Source: Parahaliea mediterranea (GTDB lineage: Bacteria > Pseudomonadota > Gammaproteobacteria > Pseudomonadales > Halieaceae). Taken from it: 64,000 nt of DNA. The stretch is taken from positions 496,001-560,000 of the forward strand of contig NZ_QEWO01000001.1 of the NCBI RefSeq assembly GCF_003402235.1. The letters run 5' to 3'. Shown here one piece after another: positions 26,310 to 35,951 of this stretch. Every line of letters begins with the position of its first letter. The first letter of the stretch is position 1. The position numbers and the translations under genes were made by a program. The notes below the pieces were generated by a model. The model searched no databases and had not been told where the DNA came from. It saw only the letters and a list, made by a program, of their open reading frames with translations.

Positions 26310-26714
26310 TCAGGCCGCGGCTTGGGTAAACACGTCGGGGTAGGCGGCGCGCACCGCCGAAAAACTGTAATCCTCCATGCCCAGTTCCTTGAGCACCGCT
26401 TGCAGGTCGTCCCCCGCGCGAGAGCCGAGGCGCTTCTGTACCGCCTCTACCACACCGTGCCGGTTGGCCATTTGCCAGGTACCGGTGGCGCGGGTGCGCT
26501 TGCCCTTGCGGTAGCTAAGTGCCTCTTCGTAGGCGTAAATGGCGCGCACGGCGGCAAATTCCAGGTCGCTGTCGGTGCCGTAGCCTTCGGCGCGCAAATC
26601 GACGGCCCGGCGGTAGGCCTGCAGGGCCAGTTCCGGGTGGCCCTGGCGCTCGGCGTTGCGGGCAAACACGTAGCATTTGTCAGGGTCGCTGATGCGAAGT
26701 ACCAGATCGTGCAT
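26310..26714 (-). CDS. Small helical hypothetical protein (134 aa)
   Basis: The protein begins MHDLVLRISDPDKCYVFARNAERQGHPE-type helices, resembling one TPR-like hairpin (NAERQGHPELALQAYRRAVD). A YAYEEALSYRKGKRTRATGT segment and a C-terminal helical part follow. No enzyme motif is seen. AGGAGAAAG precedes the ATG at good spacing, and an intrinsic terminator follows, so the gene is expressed as a single unit. Its segments read like a conserved family, but I cannot name it. Confidence 0.7.
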   Translation of the reverse strand: MHDLVLRISDPDKCYVFARNAERQGHPELALQAYRRAVDLRAEGYGTDSDLEFAAVRAIYAYEEALSYRKGKRTRATGTWQMANRHGVVEAVQKRLGSRAGDDLQAVLKELGMEDYSFSAVRAAYPDVFTQAAA

Positions 26715-26738
26715 GGGCTTTCTCCTACCGTTCTGTCT

Positions 26739-26755
26739 GCGAGGTTGAAACCTCG
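26739..26755. promoter_or_regulatory. Palindrome upstream of the 134-aa gene
   Basis: CGAGGTT and AACCTCG face each other across a very short loop in the 5' region of the gene. It could be an operator or an RNA stem near the ribosome binding site. Confidence 0.35.
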
Positions 26756-26929
26756 TTCGTTGACCACGGTGCCCAGACTACGCCGCCGACGGAACGCACC
26801 ACATGGCAGCCAGCGACAACAGCATGGCCATTTGCGACAGTGTCAACATGGGTGCAAAAAGGCGGGAAATGGCGCTGCCAAAGTGCTGAAAACCACTGCA
26901 GGAAGAGGCTGCAAACGCTTGAGGAAAAA

Positions 26930-27039
26930 AGAAAAAAGCCCGCGAATCGGGAAGAGATGGCGGGCTAAAACAGCCGTATGTTTCGGGGCGGAAACATCGG
27001 CCAGGGGACGTGTAGCATGCAACGGGGAGTCACATGCTT
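26930..27039 (-). ncRNA. Candidate small RNA with three consecutive hairpins
   Basis: In the 405-base gap between 26714 and 27120 the minus strand contains three hairpins in order. They are AGCATG/CATGCT (27014-27038), ATGTTTC/GAAACAT (26978-26997, 6-base loop) and GCCCGC/GCGGGC (26938-26965). The last is followed by two T-tracts (GGCTTTTTTCTTTTTT), a textbook intrinsic terminator. A promoter-like pair lies just upstream. There is no open frame with a ribosome binding site. No known RNA family is recognised. Confidence 0.5.
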
Positions 27040-27044
27040 ATTTC

Positions 27045-27072
27045 AACATAGCCCCCTTCTGGCAAATGGCAA
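27045..27072 (-). promoter_or_regulatory. Candidate sigma-70 promoter of the small RNA
   Basis: On the minus strand TTGCCA (27067-27072) and TATGTT (27045-27050) are 16 bases apart, predicting a start near 27038, right at the first hairpin. Confidence 0.4.
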
Positions 27073-27082
27073 GTTGTGGTGC

Positions 27083-27119
27083 GAAAAAAGCGCCCGGCGC
27101 GCCGCGCCGGGGCTTTTTA
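27083..27119. terminator. Strong bidirectional terminator
   Basis: AAAAAAGC-G-CCCGGCGC pairs with GCGCCGGG-GCTTTTT. The long GC stem has A/T tails on both sides, so it can stop transcription in both directions. It lies at the stop of the universal stress protein gene. Confidence 0.85.
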
Positions 27120-27989
27120 TCAGGGCTTGAGGGCCAGCACATCGGTGTGGAGCAGCTCCAGCACCGACTCTGCCGTGTTGCCAAGCAGGCGCGCCTTGAC
27201 CCCGCGCCGCCCCACTGTACCCATCACCACCAACTGCGCCCGCACACGGGCCGCCTCACTGGTAATCACCTTGGCCACCGGCCCGCGCTTGATCACAAAA
27301 TCGCTGCGCGACAGGCCGTAGGCCTCGGCCAGCTCCGCCACGCGCGGGGCCATGGCCTGCTTCTGCTGCCGGGCGTGGGTGGCGGGGTCCACCAAGTCCA
27401 GCTCCGCCAGTAGCGCCGACACTTCCACGGCGCACACCAGTTTGAGACTGGCGCCGAGGGCTGCAGCCACATCACGGGCCTGTTCGATAATCGTCCGGTT
27501 CAGGCGCAGTTTGTCTTTGTTGCGGGTGCCGAGGTCGATAGCGGCCAGCACCGGCTTGGTCTGCTGCCACTTGTCGTCGGCAACAATCAGCACCGGCGCC
27601 GGGCACTCCCGCAGCAGCTGCCAGTCGCTGGGGGTATGGGTCATGCTCTCGGTGCGCCGCCCGGTTTTGACGACCATGCGGTACTTGCCGCCGGCCACGC
27701 GCCGGTTGACCCAGGCCACCAGGTCTTTGTCCCAGATGACCTTCAGGCTGACCTGCACCCCCTCGGGGCGCAGTTTGGCGATGCGCGTCTCCATTTCCTG
27801 CTCGCGCTCGTTGAGCAGGCGCTGGCGACATTCGGCGCGCTCGGCGGCGCTGACATCCAGCGCCTTGAGGGAAGTCCACACAAAGGCCACCACCTCCACC
27901 TTGCAGCCCAGTCGCCGGGCCAGCTCCAGCCCGCGGGAAGTGGCGGCGCAGCGTTTGCGGTTGTCGGCGACAATCAGAATTTTTGCCAT
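27120..27989 (-). CDS. Tandem universal stress protein, UspE-like
   Basis: The 289 residues form two UspA folds. The first opens MAKILIVADNRKR and is degenerate. The second begins VLAAIDLGTRNKD and ends with the nucleotide-binding pattern GTVGRRGVKARLLGNTAESVL (G-x2-G-x9-G-N-T), so only the second half appears able to bind ATP. This matches UspE, a two-domain stress protein of the cytoplasm. GAGGCAA precedes the ATG. It is a single gene bounded by a strong terminator. Confidence 0.9.
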   Translation of the reverse strand: MAKILIVADNRKRCAATSRGLELARRLGCKVEVVAFVWTSLKALDVSAAERAECRQRLLNEREQEMETRIAKLRPEGVQVSLKVIWDKDLVAWVNRRVAGGKYRMVVKTGRRTESMTHTPSDWQLLRECPAPVLIVADDKWQQTKPVLAAIDLGTRNKDKLRLNRTIIEQARDVAAALGASLKLVCAVEVSALLAELDLVDPATHARQQKQAMAPRVAELAEAYGLSRSDFVIKRGPVAKVITSEAARVRAQLVVMGTVGRRGVKARLLGNTAESVLELLHTDVLALKP

Positions 27990-28190
27990 GGCATTGCCTC
28001 GTATCCGGTTTTATTCCCGCCGGATTATAGTGACCCGCGGGGCCGCCTGAACAGGGCGCGGGGCGATTAGATGCCAGGGGCCAGCGCGGCGCGGTAGATT
28101 TTGCGGCACTGGCCACACACCCATTCCCGGCGCCAGCTACGTCAGCCGGCCATGGTCACCAGCACATCGAGCAGCAGCACGGCGTCAGCG

Positions 28191-29213
28191 TCAGTGGTGG
28201 CTCTGCTCGCGGTACTGTGCCGGAGCCTGGCCCGTCCAGCGCTTGAAGGCGCGGGAGAAGGTGCTGGGCTCGGAAAAGCCCAGCAGGTAGGCAGTCTCCA
28301 CCACCGAGCGGCCGGGGCTGCGCAGGTATTTGCGCGCCAGTTGCAGGCGGGTGTCCTGTAGCAGGTCCATGAAGCTGGTGCCCTCCTCCTTCAGCTTGCG
28401 CTGCAGGGTGCGGTTGCTGAGATGCAAGGCGTCGGCAATCTGCCGCTGGCTGGGCGGCCCGTCCGGCAGGCGCTCGATAATGCGGCCCACCACGTCGCGG
28501 CTGGTGCTGTGGTTGAAGAAACTGTCCAGATAGGCCTGGCTGTGCTCATCGTTGACCCGCGCCAGCCCCGGGTCGCCGGTCACCAGGGGCTCTTCGATGT
28601 CCGAACGCGACCAGCTAAGGCAATTCTCCGACTCACCAAAACTCACCGGCGCGGCGAACTGGTACTCCCAGCGCTGGCTGTCAGTCGGCGGCGGGCGCAC
28701 CATCTGCACCGACACCGGTGCCAAGTATTCGCCCATGGTCAGGCGGCACATACGCACAATCACCGCCAGCCCAAAGTCCACCGCACAGGGAATCATATCC
28801 CCCAGCCCCAGCGCGTGGTGGCTGTAAAGGCGCACTAGCTCTTCATCTTCCTCAAGCCGGAGGTCGGACCCGGTGGTCAGCAGCTGACTGAAGCGAATCA
28901 TGCGGCGCAGGCCATCGTAAACGGTGTCGCTGGCGAGCCAGGCCAGGCCCAGGCTGCGCAGCACCTGGGGCTGCAGTTGCAGGGCGGCAAACAGCCCGAA
29001 GGCCTCATCGCCAGTGAGGGCGACCCCGCGCTGCAACAGCCGCTGCATGTCCGCCTCGGGCAAGCGCCATTCCGGATTGGCCACCCGCGCCGGATCCAGC
29101 CCGATGTCGGCCATCACCTGCAGCGGGTCTTCCCCGCGCAGGCGCAGGGCCGTCGCCACCGGCAAAATGAAGGCCCCCATCACCGAGGCGTTCTGCTGTG
29201 CGTCCCCTACCAT
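28191..29213 (-). CDS. AraC-family transcriptional regulator with arabinose-binding-like N-terminal domain
   Basis: The protein has 340 residues. The N-terminal region of about 220 residues matches the arabinose-binding-domain-like type (PF12625 style; ATALRLRGEDPLQVMADIGLDPA). The C-terminal AraC double helix-turn-helix includes RQIADALHLSNRTLQRKLKEEG and ETAYLLGFSEPSTFSRAFKRWTG split by a linker. In lipid-degrading gammaproteobacteria this class often controls fatty-acid, alkane or sterol genes, but the target here is unknown. The start at 29213 has no clear ribosome binding site; an internal start at residue 11 or 12 is possible. Confidence 0.88.
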   Translation of the reverse strand: MVGDAQQNASVMGAFILPVATALRLRGEDPLQVMADIGLDPARVANPEWRLPEADMQRLLQRGVALTGDEAFGLFAALQLQPQVLRSLGLAWLASDTVYDGLRRMIRFSQLLTTGSDLRLEEDEELVRLYSHHALGLGDMIPCAVDFGLAVIVRMCRLTMGEYLAPVSVQMVRPPPTDSQRWEYQFAAPVSFGESENCLSWSRSDIEEPLVTGDPGLARVNDEHSQAYLDSFFNHSTSRDVVGRIIERLPDGPPSQRQIADALHLSNRTLQRKLKEEGTSFMDLLQDTRLQLARKYLRSPGRSVVETAYLLGFSEPSTFSRAFKRWTGQAPAQYREQSHH

Positions 29214-29318
29214 GCCGCAATCCGTGTGCGTGTTGTTGTGCTGCCATCGAACCTGCCGTGCCTGCCAGACTATCGCAGGCGCAGCCGGAGCAACAGGGCC
29301 AAGGGACGGGGTACGGGC

Positions 29319-30548
29319 TCAGGTATAAAACCAGTACGCCACGGCGATGGCGGCGCTGATACCCGCCGCATCTGCCACCAGCCCACAGGCCAGGGCATGA
29401 CGGGCGTGGCGAATGCCCACTGAGCCAAAGTACACCGCCAGCACATAGAAGGTGGTTTCGGTGGAGCCCTGCATGGTGGCCGCAAGCCGGCCCTGGAAGG
29501 AATCCACCCCGAAGGTGTTCATGGTGTCGATCATCATGGCCCGGGCGCCGGAGCCGGACAGGGGCTTCATCAGTGCCGTGGGCATGGCGTCTACCCAGCG
29601 GGTGTCCCAGCCAAACAGCGCCACCCCCTGGCGCAGGCCGTCCATCAGCAAGTCCAGGGCGCCGCTGGAGCGAAAGCAGCCAATGGCCACCAGCATGGCC
29701 AGCAGGTAGGGGATGATGCCGATGGCGGTTTCAAAACCCTGCTTGGCGCCTTCGATGAAGGTCTCGTACACGTTCACCGCCTTGCGGTGGGCGGCCAGCA
29801 AAAACAGCACAATCAGGCTGAAGATCAGGAAGTTGCTGAGCAGGCTGGACTGGCGCTGCAACTCGTCGGCACCCAGCGTACCCAGCCACGCCACCAGCGC
29901 CAGCAAGCTGGCAAAGGCCAGCCCGAGGCTGCCCAGCACGACGGTGTCGCGCAAGTCGATCTTCTGCACCCAGGCCGTTACCAGCAGGCCCGCCAGGGTG
30001 GAGCACGATGTGGCAATCAGAATGGGCAAAAAGACCGCCGCCGGGTCCTCCGCTCCCATCTGGGCGCGGTACAGCAACACCGCCACCGGGAACAGGGTGA
30101 CGGATGAAGTGTTGAGCACCAGGAACAGCACCTGGGCGTTGCTGGCCACCGCCGGCGTCGGGTTCAGGCTCTGAAGGTCCTTCATTGCCTTGATGCCAAG
30201 GGGCGTGGCGGCGTTGTCCAGGCCCAGCACATTGGCAGACAGGTTCAGGGTCATGGAGGAAATGGCCGGGTGCCCCGCCGGCACCTCTGGCATCAGGCGG
30301 CGAAACAGCGGCGACAGCAGACGCGCCAGTTTGTCGACAAGGCCGCTGGCCTCGCCCAGCGCCACCACCCCCAGCCACAGTGCCATCAGGCCGATGAGCC
30401 CGATAGCCAGCTCTACCGACAGCGAGGCCATGTCGAACAAGCTCGACACCATGCGCTGGAAGACCTCGGAATCGCCCTGCCCCAGCCACTGGTAGAGCGC
30501 ACTGGCAAAGGCCAGCAGGAAAAAGCCAAGCCAGATACGGTGCAGCAT
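29319..30548 (-). CDS. SpmA-SpmB fusion, nucleoside-recognition/spore-maturation family membrane protein
   Basis: The 409-residue membrane protein has two homologous halves. The SpmA-like half has LNLSANVLGLDNAATPLG and GIKAMKDLQ. The SpmB-like half has STETTFYVLAVYFGSVG near its end. In Bacillus the two proteins are separate and act in spore core dehydration. Fused versions are common in non-sporulating Gram-negatives, where the transport role is unknown. The ATG at 30548 overlaps the stop of the upstream hydrolase (TGATG), so they are co-translated. Confidence 0.9.
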   Translation of the reverse strand: MLHRIWLGFFLLAFASALYQWLGQGDSEVFQRMVSSLFDMASLSVELAIGLIGLMALWLGVVALGEASGLVDKLARLLSPLFRRLMPEVPAGHPAISSMTLNLSANVLGLDNAATPLGIKAMKDLQSLNPTPAVASNAQVLFLVLNTSSVTLFPVAVLLYRAQMGAEDPAAVFLPILIATSCSTLAGLLVTAWVQKIDLRDTVVLGSLGLAFASLLALVAWLGTLGADELQRQSSLLSNFLIFSLIVLFLLAAHRKAVNVYETFIEGAKQGFETAIGIIPYLLAMLVAIGCFRSSGALDLLMDGLRQGVALFGWDTRWVDAMPTALMKPLSGSGARAMMIDTMNTFGVDSFQGRLAATMQGSTETTFYVLAVYFGSVGIRHARHALACGLVADAAGISAAIAVAYWFYT

Positions 30549-31429
30549 CAGCCGCCCTGTTCAGTGATGAAGCGGGCCACCCGCGCCGCCGTGGCCGCCG
30601 GGTGTTCGATGGGGAACAGGTGGCCGCCGGGGCAGGTTTCGAGCTGGGCGCCGCGCTGCAGCCGCTGCCAGCGGCGCAAGGCGGCGGGGCTCAGAATATC
30701 CGACGCCTCACCGCGTAGCCCCAGGGTGGGCAGGCGCAGGCGCAGCAGGCGCGGCCACACCAGCGGGACCGAAGCGTACACCGCCGCCTCCCAGGCCGGC
30801 GACCAGGCCAGTTCCACGCCGGGGCCCGCCGGCTCACCGGTGTCTTGCAGCGCATTTTGGCCGCTGTCGCCCGGCCGCGTACCCGCGCGCACATAGTCCC
30901 ACAGGGATTCGTCACTCATGCGGGCAAAGGGGCGCTTGGCGCGGTGGAAATCAAAGGCCGCCTGGGCATCGCTGAAGCGGCTCGGGCGCAACAGGGTCTT
31001 GCGTACCAGTGGCATCCGCCGCATGGCACTGTCCGGCGTGAGGGCCATGCCAATGGCCTGCCGCGCGGGTAAAAACACCGGGTCCAGCAGGATAAGCCCG
31101 CGAAACAGCTGCGGACGCTTCACCGCCGCCATCATCGACACCACTGCCCCCAGCGAATGTCCCATCATCCACACCGGCTCAGCACCGCCGGCGGCTCTGT
31201 CCGTTAGGGTATCGGCCAAATCCTCCGCAAACTGGCGCCAGTTGGCCCGCGCTGGCGCAGGCTGCGCCTGGCGCCCCTGCCACAGGGGGCTGTGGCGGTA
31301 GCCAATCACCTCGCAGTGGGCGGTCAAAGGCTCCAGCAGCTGGCGGTAGGCGCCGGGGGGATAACCGTTGGCGTGGGCAAAGACCAGGGTAGAGCCCCGG
31401 CCGCCAAAAGATTCCAGGCGGTCTTTCAT
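30548..31429 (-). CDS. Alpha/beta hydrolase
   Basis: The 293-residue protein has FAHANGYPPGAYRQLLEPL near the oxyanion region, the nucleophile elbow GHSLGA near residue 99, and a late His in CPGGHLFPIEHP. The fold is the general alpha/beta hydrolase (esterase/lipase or thioesterase-like). There is no signal peptide. AGGAG lies about 11 bases before the ATG. It is translationally coupled to the SpmAB fusion. Substrate unknown. Confidence 0.87.
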   Translation of the reverse strand: MKDRLESFGGRGSTLVFAHANGYPPGAYRQLLEPLTAHCEVIGYRHSPLWQGRQAQPAPARANWRQFAEDLADTLTDRAAGGAEPVWMMGHSLGAVVSMMAAVKRPQLFRGLILLDPVFLPARQAIGMALTPDSAMRRMPLVRKTLLRPSRFSDAQAAFDFHRAKRPFARMSDESLWDYVRAGTRPGDSGQNALQDTGEPAGPGVELAWSPAWEAAVYASVPLVWPRLLRLRLPTLGLRGEASDILSPAALRRWQRLQRGAQLETCPGGHLFPIEHPAATAARVARFITEQGG

Positions 31430-31563
31430 CCGCGGGTTGACTCCTGATCCTGAGAAAGCGGACAGCCTAATGCAATGTCGCCGCGGGCAAAAGCTTGCGA
31501 AGCCGCCAGCCGGGCGTGTACTGTATATCCATCCAGCACCAGACCGCCAACTACCCCATCGCC

Positions 31564-32676
31564 ATGGCCAACGAGCATCCCGGGGCGCTGCGGCCCCGCA
31601 AGGGCCGCGGGGCCCTCAGCAACCACAGCTCCCGCTACCTCGCCACCCACAGCGAATGGGACGCCGGCGAAGATGGCATCGAGGGCGCAAGCCCTGTCAC
31701 CGAGTGCCGCGCGGTGCAGGCGCGCAGTGTCATTGCCCGCAACCGCTCGCCGGACATTCCCTTTGCCCAGTCGATCAACCCCTACCAGGGCTGCGAGCAC
31801 GGCTGTATTTACTGCTACGCCCGCCCCACCCACGCCTACCTCGACTTATCGCCGGGGCTGGATTTTGAAACCCGGCTGACCTACAAGGCCAATGCCGCCG
31901 AGCAGCTGCGCCGGGAACTGGCCCGCCCGGGCTATCGCTGCGCCACCATTACCCTGGGGGCCAACACCGACCCCTACCAGCCGGTGGAGCGCGAGCACCG
32001 CATTACCCGGCAGATTCTGGAAGTGCTGCGCGACTGCCGTCACCCTGTGGCCATTATCACCAAGGGCGCGCTGGTAACCCGGGACATCGATATTCTCGCC
32101 GACATGGCCGCCGAGGGCCTGGCCTCTGTCGCTGTCAGCCTGACCACCCTGGATGACACCCTCAAGCGGCAGCTGGAACCGCGCGCGCCCTCGGCCCGGG
32201 CGCGGCTGCGGGCGATGGCGGAACTGAGCGCCGCCGGCGTGCCGGTGAATGTGCTGTTTGCACCGGTGATTCCCGCGCTCAACGACAGCGAAATGGAACA
32301 TCTGCTGGAAGCCGCCCGCGCGGCCGGTGCCGAGCGCGCTGCCTACATTCTGCTGCGCCTGCCGCTGGAGGTGCGCGATCTGTTCTTCGAGTGGCTGCAC
32401 CAGCATTACCCGCAGCGGGCCAGTCACGTCATCAGCCTGCTGCGCCAGTGCCGCGACGGCGCCGACAACGACAGCCGCTTCGGACACCGCATGCGCGGCA
32501 GCGGTGTGTTCGCCGAGCTGCTGTCGCAGCGCTTCCGCTTGTCCTGCAAAAAGCTGGGCCTTACCATGGGCGAAACCTTCGCCGCGCGCTGTGACCTGTT
32601 CACGCCACCGCAGGTTGCGCCGGCTTCGCGCCGGCCCGCCAGCGATAGCAGCGCCCAGGGCGAACTGTTCGACTGA
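31564..32676 (+). CDS. PA0069-family radical SAM protein
   Basis: The 370-residue protein has the radical SAM cluster motif [15 protein letters not shown] near residues 75-90 (C-x3-C-x2-C, an SPL-like spacing). It starts with the conserved RKGRGALSN and DxGxNPYQGC-like context ([12 protein letters not shown]). This is the conserved PA0069 family, related in sequence to spore photoproduct lyase-like enzymes; reaction unknown. The ATG at 31564 is chosen over a TTG at 31495 because homology begins there, although no ribosome binding site is evident. Confidence 0.9.
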   Translation: MANEHPGALRPRKGRGALSNHSSRYLATHSEWDAGEDGIEGASPVTECRAVQARSVIARNRSPDIPFAQSINPYQGCEHGCIYCYARPTHAYLDLSPGLDFETRLTYKANAAEQLRRELARPGYRCATITLGANTDPYQPVEREHRITRQILEVLRDCRHPVAIITKGALVTRDIDILADMAAEGLASVAVSLTTLDDTLKRQLEPRAPSARARLRAMAELSAAGVPVNVLFAPVIPALNDSEMEHLLEAARAAGAERAAYILLRLPLEVRDLFFEWLHQHYPQRASHVISLLRQCRDGADNDSRFGHRMRGSGVFAELLSQRFRLSCKKLGLTMGETFAARCDLFTPPQVAPASRRPASDSSAQGELFD

Positions 32677-32738
32677 AACACCAATGGCCGGCGCGCCTGG
32701 CGCCGCCGGCATGCGCTTTCCCCAATGGAGTCCCCGGC

Positions 32739-33845
32739 ATGAAAACACGCGCCGCCGTTGCCTTTAAGGCTGGCACCCCCCTGGAAGTGGTCGACGTTGA
32801 CCTGGAAGGCCCCCGCGCCGGCGAAGTGCTGGTGGAGATGATGGCCACCGGTATCTGCCACACAGACGCCTTTACCCTTTCCGGCGACGACCCCGAGGGT
32901 GCCTTTCCCGCCATTCTCGGCCACGAGGGCGCGGGCATTGTGCGCGAAGTGGGCGCCGGGGTGACCTCGCTCAAACCCGGCGATCACGTTATCCCCCTGT
33001 ACACACCCGAGTGCCGGCAGTGCAACTTTTGCCTGCATCCCAAAACCAACCTGTGCCAGGCCATTCGCGAAACCCAGGGCCAGGGCGTCATGCCCGACGG
33101 CAGCAGCCGCTTTTCGCTGGATGGCAAGCCGATCCTGCACTACATGGGCTGTTCCACCTTCGCCAACTTTACGGTGCTGCCCGAGATTGCCCTGGCCAAG
33201 GTGCGCGAAGACGCGCCCTTCGACAAAATCTGCTACATCGGCTGCGGCGTTACCACCGGCATTGGCGCCGTGGTGTACAGCGCCAAGGTGGAGCCGGGCA
33301 GCAATGTGGTGGTGTTTGGCCTTGGCGGCATCGGCCTGAATGTGATCCAGGGCGCGCGTATGGTGGGCGCCGGCAAGATCATCGGGGTAGACCTCAACCC
33401 CGGCAAGCGCGCGCTGGCGGAGCAGTTTGGCATGACCCACTTCATCAACCCCAGCGAAGTGGACAACGTGGTGGAAGCCATCCAGGACCTGACCGGCGGC
33501 GGCGCTGATTACAGCTTCGAGTGCATCGGCAATGTCAACGTCATGCGCCAGGCCCTGGAGTGCTGCCACAAGGGCTGGGGCGAGTCCTACATCATTGGCG
33601 TGGCGGGCGCCGGCCAGGAGATCAGCACCCGCCCCTTCCAACTGGTCACCGGCCGCTCCTGGAAGGGCGTGGCCTTCGGTGGCGCCCGCGGGCGCACCGA
33701 TGTGCCCACCATTGTGGACTGGTACATGGACGGCAAGATCAACATCGATGACCTGATCACCCACACCCTGTCGCTGGATGACATCAACCAGGGCTTCGAC
33801 CTGATGCACCGGGGCGAGAGTATCCGCTCGGTTGTGTTGTACTGA
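32739..33845 (+). CDS. frmA: S-(hydroxymethyl)glutathione dehydrogenase (class III alcohol dehydrogenase)
   Basis: The 368-residue protein is a zinc-dependent dehydrogenase. Catalytic zinc region [12 protein letters not shown], structural zinc loop [15 protein letters not shown], and the nucleotide fold [14 protein letters not shown] are all present, with the class III marker [13 protein letters not shown]. It oxidises the formaldehyde-glutathione adduct to S-formylglutathione with NAD. A TGGAGT lies before the ATG. It forms an operon with the formylglutathione hydrolase 7 bp downstream; together they detoxify formaldehyde to formate. Confidence 0.97.
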   Translation: MKTRAAVAFKAGTPLEVVDVDLEGPRAGEVLVEMMATGICHTDAFTLSGDDPEGAFPAILGHEGAGIVREVGAGVTSLKPGDHVIPLYTPECRQCNFCLHPKTNLCQAIRETQGQGVMPDGSSRFSLDGKPILHYMGCSTFANFTVLPEIALAKVREDAPFDKICYIGCGVTTGIGAVVYSAKVEPGSNVVVFGLGGIGLNVIQGARMVGAGKIIGVDLNPGKRALAEQFGMTHFINPSEVDNVVEAIQDLTGGGADYSFECIGNVNVMRQALECCHKGWGESYIIGVAGAGQEISTRPFQLVTGRSWKGVAFGGARGRTDVPTIVDWYMDGKINIDDLITHTLSLDDINQGFDLMHRGESIRSVVLY

Positions 33846-33852
33846 AAAAGGA

Positions 33853-34713
33853 ATGACTGTGGAAACCATCGCCAGCCAGCGCTGCTTTGAGGGCGAGCAA
33901 CTGCGCCTGAAACACCGCGCCGACAGCCTCGACTGCGACATGCACTTCTCCCTCTACCTGCCCCCGGCGGCGCGCGGCGGCGAGGTACCCCTGCTGTACT
34001 GGCTGTCGGGGCTGACCTGCACCGACGAAAACTTTGTGCAGAAGGCCGGCGCGCAGCGCTACGCCGCCGAGCACGGGGTGGCCATTGTCGCCCCGGACAC
34101 CAGCCCCCGGGGCGATGACGTACCCGACGACCCGGAGGGCGCCTGGGACTTCGGCTACGGCGCGGGCTTTTACGTGAACGCCACCGAAGCCCCCTGGGAC
34201 CGGCACTACCGCATGTACGACTACATCACCGAGGAACTGCCGATCCTGCTGGCAGAGCACTTTGCGGTAGACACCGGGCGCGCCTCCATCTTCGGCCACT
34301 CCATGGGTGGCCACGGGGCCCTGGTGATTGCCCTGCGCAACCCCGCCCGCTACCAGTCGGTATCGGCCTTCGCCCCCATCGTGGCGCCCAGCCAGTGCCC
34401 CTGGGGCGAAAAGGCCCTGGGTCGCTACCTGGGCGAGGATCGGGAGAGCTGGAAGAACTACGACGCCTGCGCCCTGATTGAGGCCGGCGCCCTGCAACTG
34501 CCGCTGCTGGTGGACCAGGGCGAGGCGGACAACTTCCTCGAAGAGCAATTGAAAACCCCGCTGCTGGAGGCCGCCTGCCAGGCCACCGGCTACGAGGCCA
34601 CTATTCGCCGCCAGAGCGGCTACGACCACAGCTACTTTTTTATCAGCAGCTTCATCGGCAGCCACATTGCCTTCCACGCACGGGCACTGGAACAGTCCCT
34701 GGCTGAAGACTGA
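33853..34713 (+). CDS. fghA: S-formylglutathione hydrolase
   Basis: The product has 286 residues from the ATG at 33853. A GTG at 33859 has the AAGGA at better spacing and may be the true start. The nucleophile motif GHSMGGHGALV, the upstream LYWLSGLTCTDENF, and the late DHSYFFISSFIGSH with the catalytic His are typical of FghA/esterase D. It hydrolyses S-formylglutathione to formate and glutathione, completing the step started by FrmA just upstream. Confidence 0.96.
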   Translation: MTVETIASQRCFEGEQLRLKHRADSLDCDMHFSLYLPPAARGGEVPLLYWLSGLTCTDENFVQKAGAQRYAAEHGVAIVAPDTSPRGDDVPDDPEGAWDFGYGAGFYVNATEAPWDRHYRMYDYITEELPILLAEHFAVDTGRASIFGHSMGGHGALVIALRNPARYQSVSAFAPIVAPSQCPWGEKALGRYLGEDRESWKNYDACALIEAGALQLPLLVDQGEADNFLEEQLKTPLLEAACQATGYEATIRRQSGYDHSYFFISSFIGSHIAFHARALEQSLAED

Positions 34714-34718
34714 GCCTT

Positions 34719-35951
34719 ATGTCCGGTACCGCCCCCTCCGGCCTGCGCCCGGCGGCCTTTCTGCTGCTGATGGTGCTGGTGGCACTGAACCTGCGCCCGG
34801 CCCTGTCATCGCTGGCCCCCCTGCTGACCCGCCTGCAGAGCGACCTGCAGCTGTCGCCGGCGGCGGTGGGCGCCCTCACCACAGTGCCGGTGCTGTGCCT
34901 GGGCCTGTTTGCGCCCCTGGCGCCGCGCCTGGCCCACCGCCTTGGCATCGAGCGCGCCCTGTCCTGCGCCCTGCTCCTGCTGGGAGCGGCCCTGTTGCTG
35001 CGCGCCCAGCACCTGCTGCCGGCGCTGTTTGGCGGCACTGTGCTGGCCGGCGCCGCCATTGGCATTGGCGGCACGCTGCTGCCGGTGCTGGTGAAGCGCG
35101 AAATGCCCGAGCGCGCCGACCTGCTCACCGGGGTGTACACCATGGCCCTGTGCCTGGGCGGCGCCCTGGGAGCTGGCCTCAGTGTGCCGCTGGCCAACTG
35201 GCTGGGAGGCTGGGTGCCGGCCATCGCCTTCTGGGCGGCGCCGGCCGTGCTGGCGCTGGTGGCCTGGCGGCTGCTGATCCCCCACCCCTGGCCCCAGCGC
35301 GCGCCGGGCAGCCGGCGCGTCAAGCACCCAGGCCTTGGGCGCAATGCGCTGGCCTGGCAGGTTACGCTGCTGATGGGCAGCCAGTCGTCCATGGCCTACA
35401 TCGTGTTTGGCTGGCTGCCGGTGCTGCTGCAAAAGCGCGGCATCAACGAGGCGGAGGCCGGCCTGTTGGTGGGCTTTTCGGTGCTGATGCAACTGGGGTC
35501 TGCCCTAGCGGCGCCCTGGCTGGCCCGCCTGGGGCGCGACCAGCGCCCGGCCCTGCTGGGGCTGTTATTCCTGAGCGGCGCCGGGCTGGTGCTGGCCCTG
35601 CTGGGCCCGGCGCAGTGGCGCTGGAGTGCCATGGTGCTGCTGGGGCTGGGCCAGGGCGGCACCTTCAGCCTGGCCCTGACCCTGCTGGTGCTGCGCAGCG
35701 CCACCCCGGACATTGCCGGCCAGCTCTCGGGCATGGCCCAGGGCCTGGGCTACTGCATTGCCGCCCTCGGCCCCTTTGCCGTGGGCCTGCTGCTGGACTG
35801 GCAGGTGGGCCTGGATGGCATCACCGCCCTGCTGGTCACCATCCTGTGCGCCGCGGCCCTGTTTGCCGTGCTCGCCGGGCGGCGACTGCAACTGCATGTG
35901 GATGCGCACAGCGGCGACATCGTCACCTGCCCCCAACCCGGCAACCGCTGA
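34719..35951 (+). CDS. MFS transporter, CynX/NimT family
   Basis: The 410-residue membrane protein has about twelve hydrophobic segments and starts with ALNLRPALSSLAPLL, the CynX/NimT family signature. Known members carry cyanate or efflux 2-nitroimidazole; the substrate here is unknown. Its start is 5 bp after the fghA stop, with no separate ribosome binding site, so it is translated as part of the formaldehyde operon. Export or uptake of a small acid such as formate is possible but is only inference. Confidence 0.88.
   Translation: MSGTAPSGLRPAAFLLLMVLVALNLRPALSSLAPLLTRLQSDLQLSPAAVGALTTVPVLCLGLFAPLAPRLAHRLGIERALSCALLLLGAALLLRAQHLLPALFGGTVLAGAAIGIGGTLLPVLVKREMPERADLLTGVYTMALCLGGALGAGLSVPLANWLGGWVPAIAFWAAPAVLALVAWRLLIPHPWPQRAPGSRRVKHPGLGRNALAWQVTLLMGSQSSMAYIVFGWLPVLLQKRGINEAEAGLLVGFSVLMQLGSALAAPWLARLGRDQRPALLGLLFLSGAGLVLALLGPAQWRWSAMVLLGLGQGGTFSLALTLLVLRSATPDIAGQLSGMAQGLGYCIAALGPFAVGLLLDWQVGLDGITALLVTILCAAALFAVLAGRRLQLHVDAHSGDIVTCPQPGNR

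Noticed and set aside
28067-28153. Short minus-strand frame with a CxxC zinc-ribbon-like end, broken by an in-frame TGA at 28142
   Set aside because: ATG then three codons, TGA, then a plausible WVCGQCRKIYR-type peptide. It could be a gene remnant, but 24 residues are too few to support a pseudogene, and no selenocysteine signal is evident.
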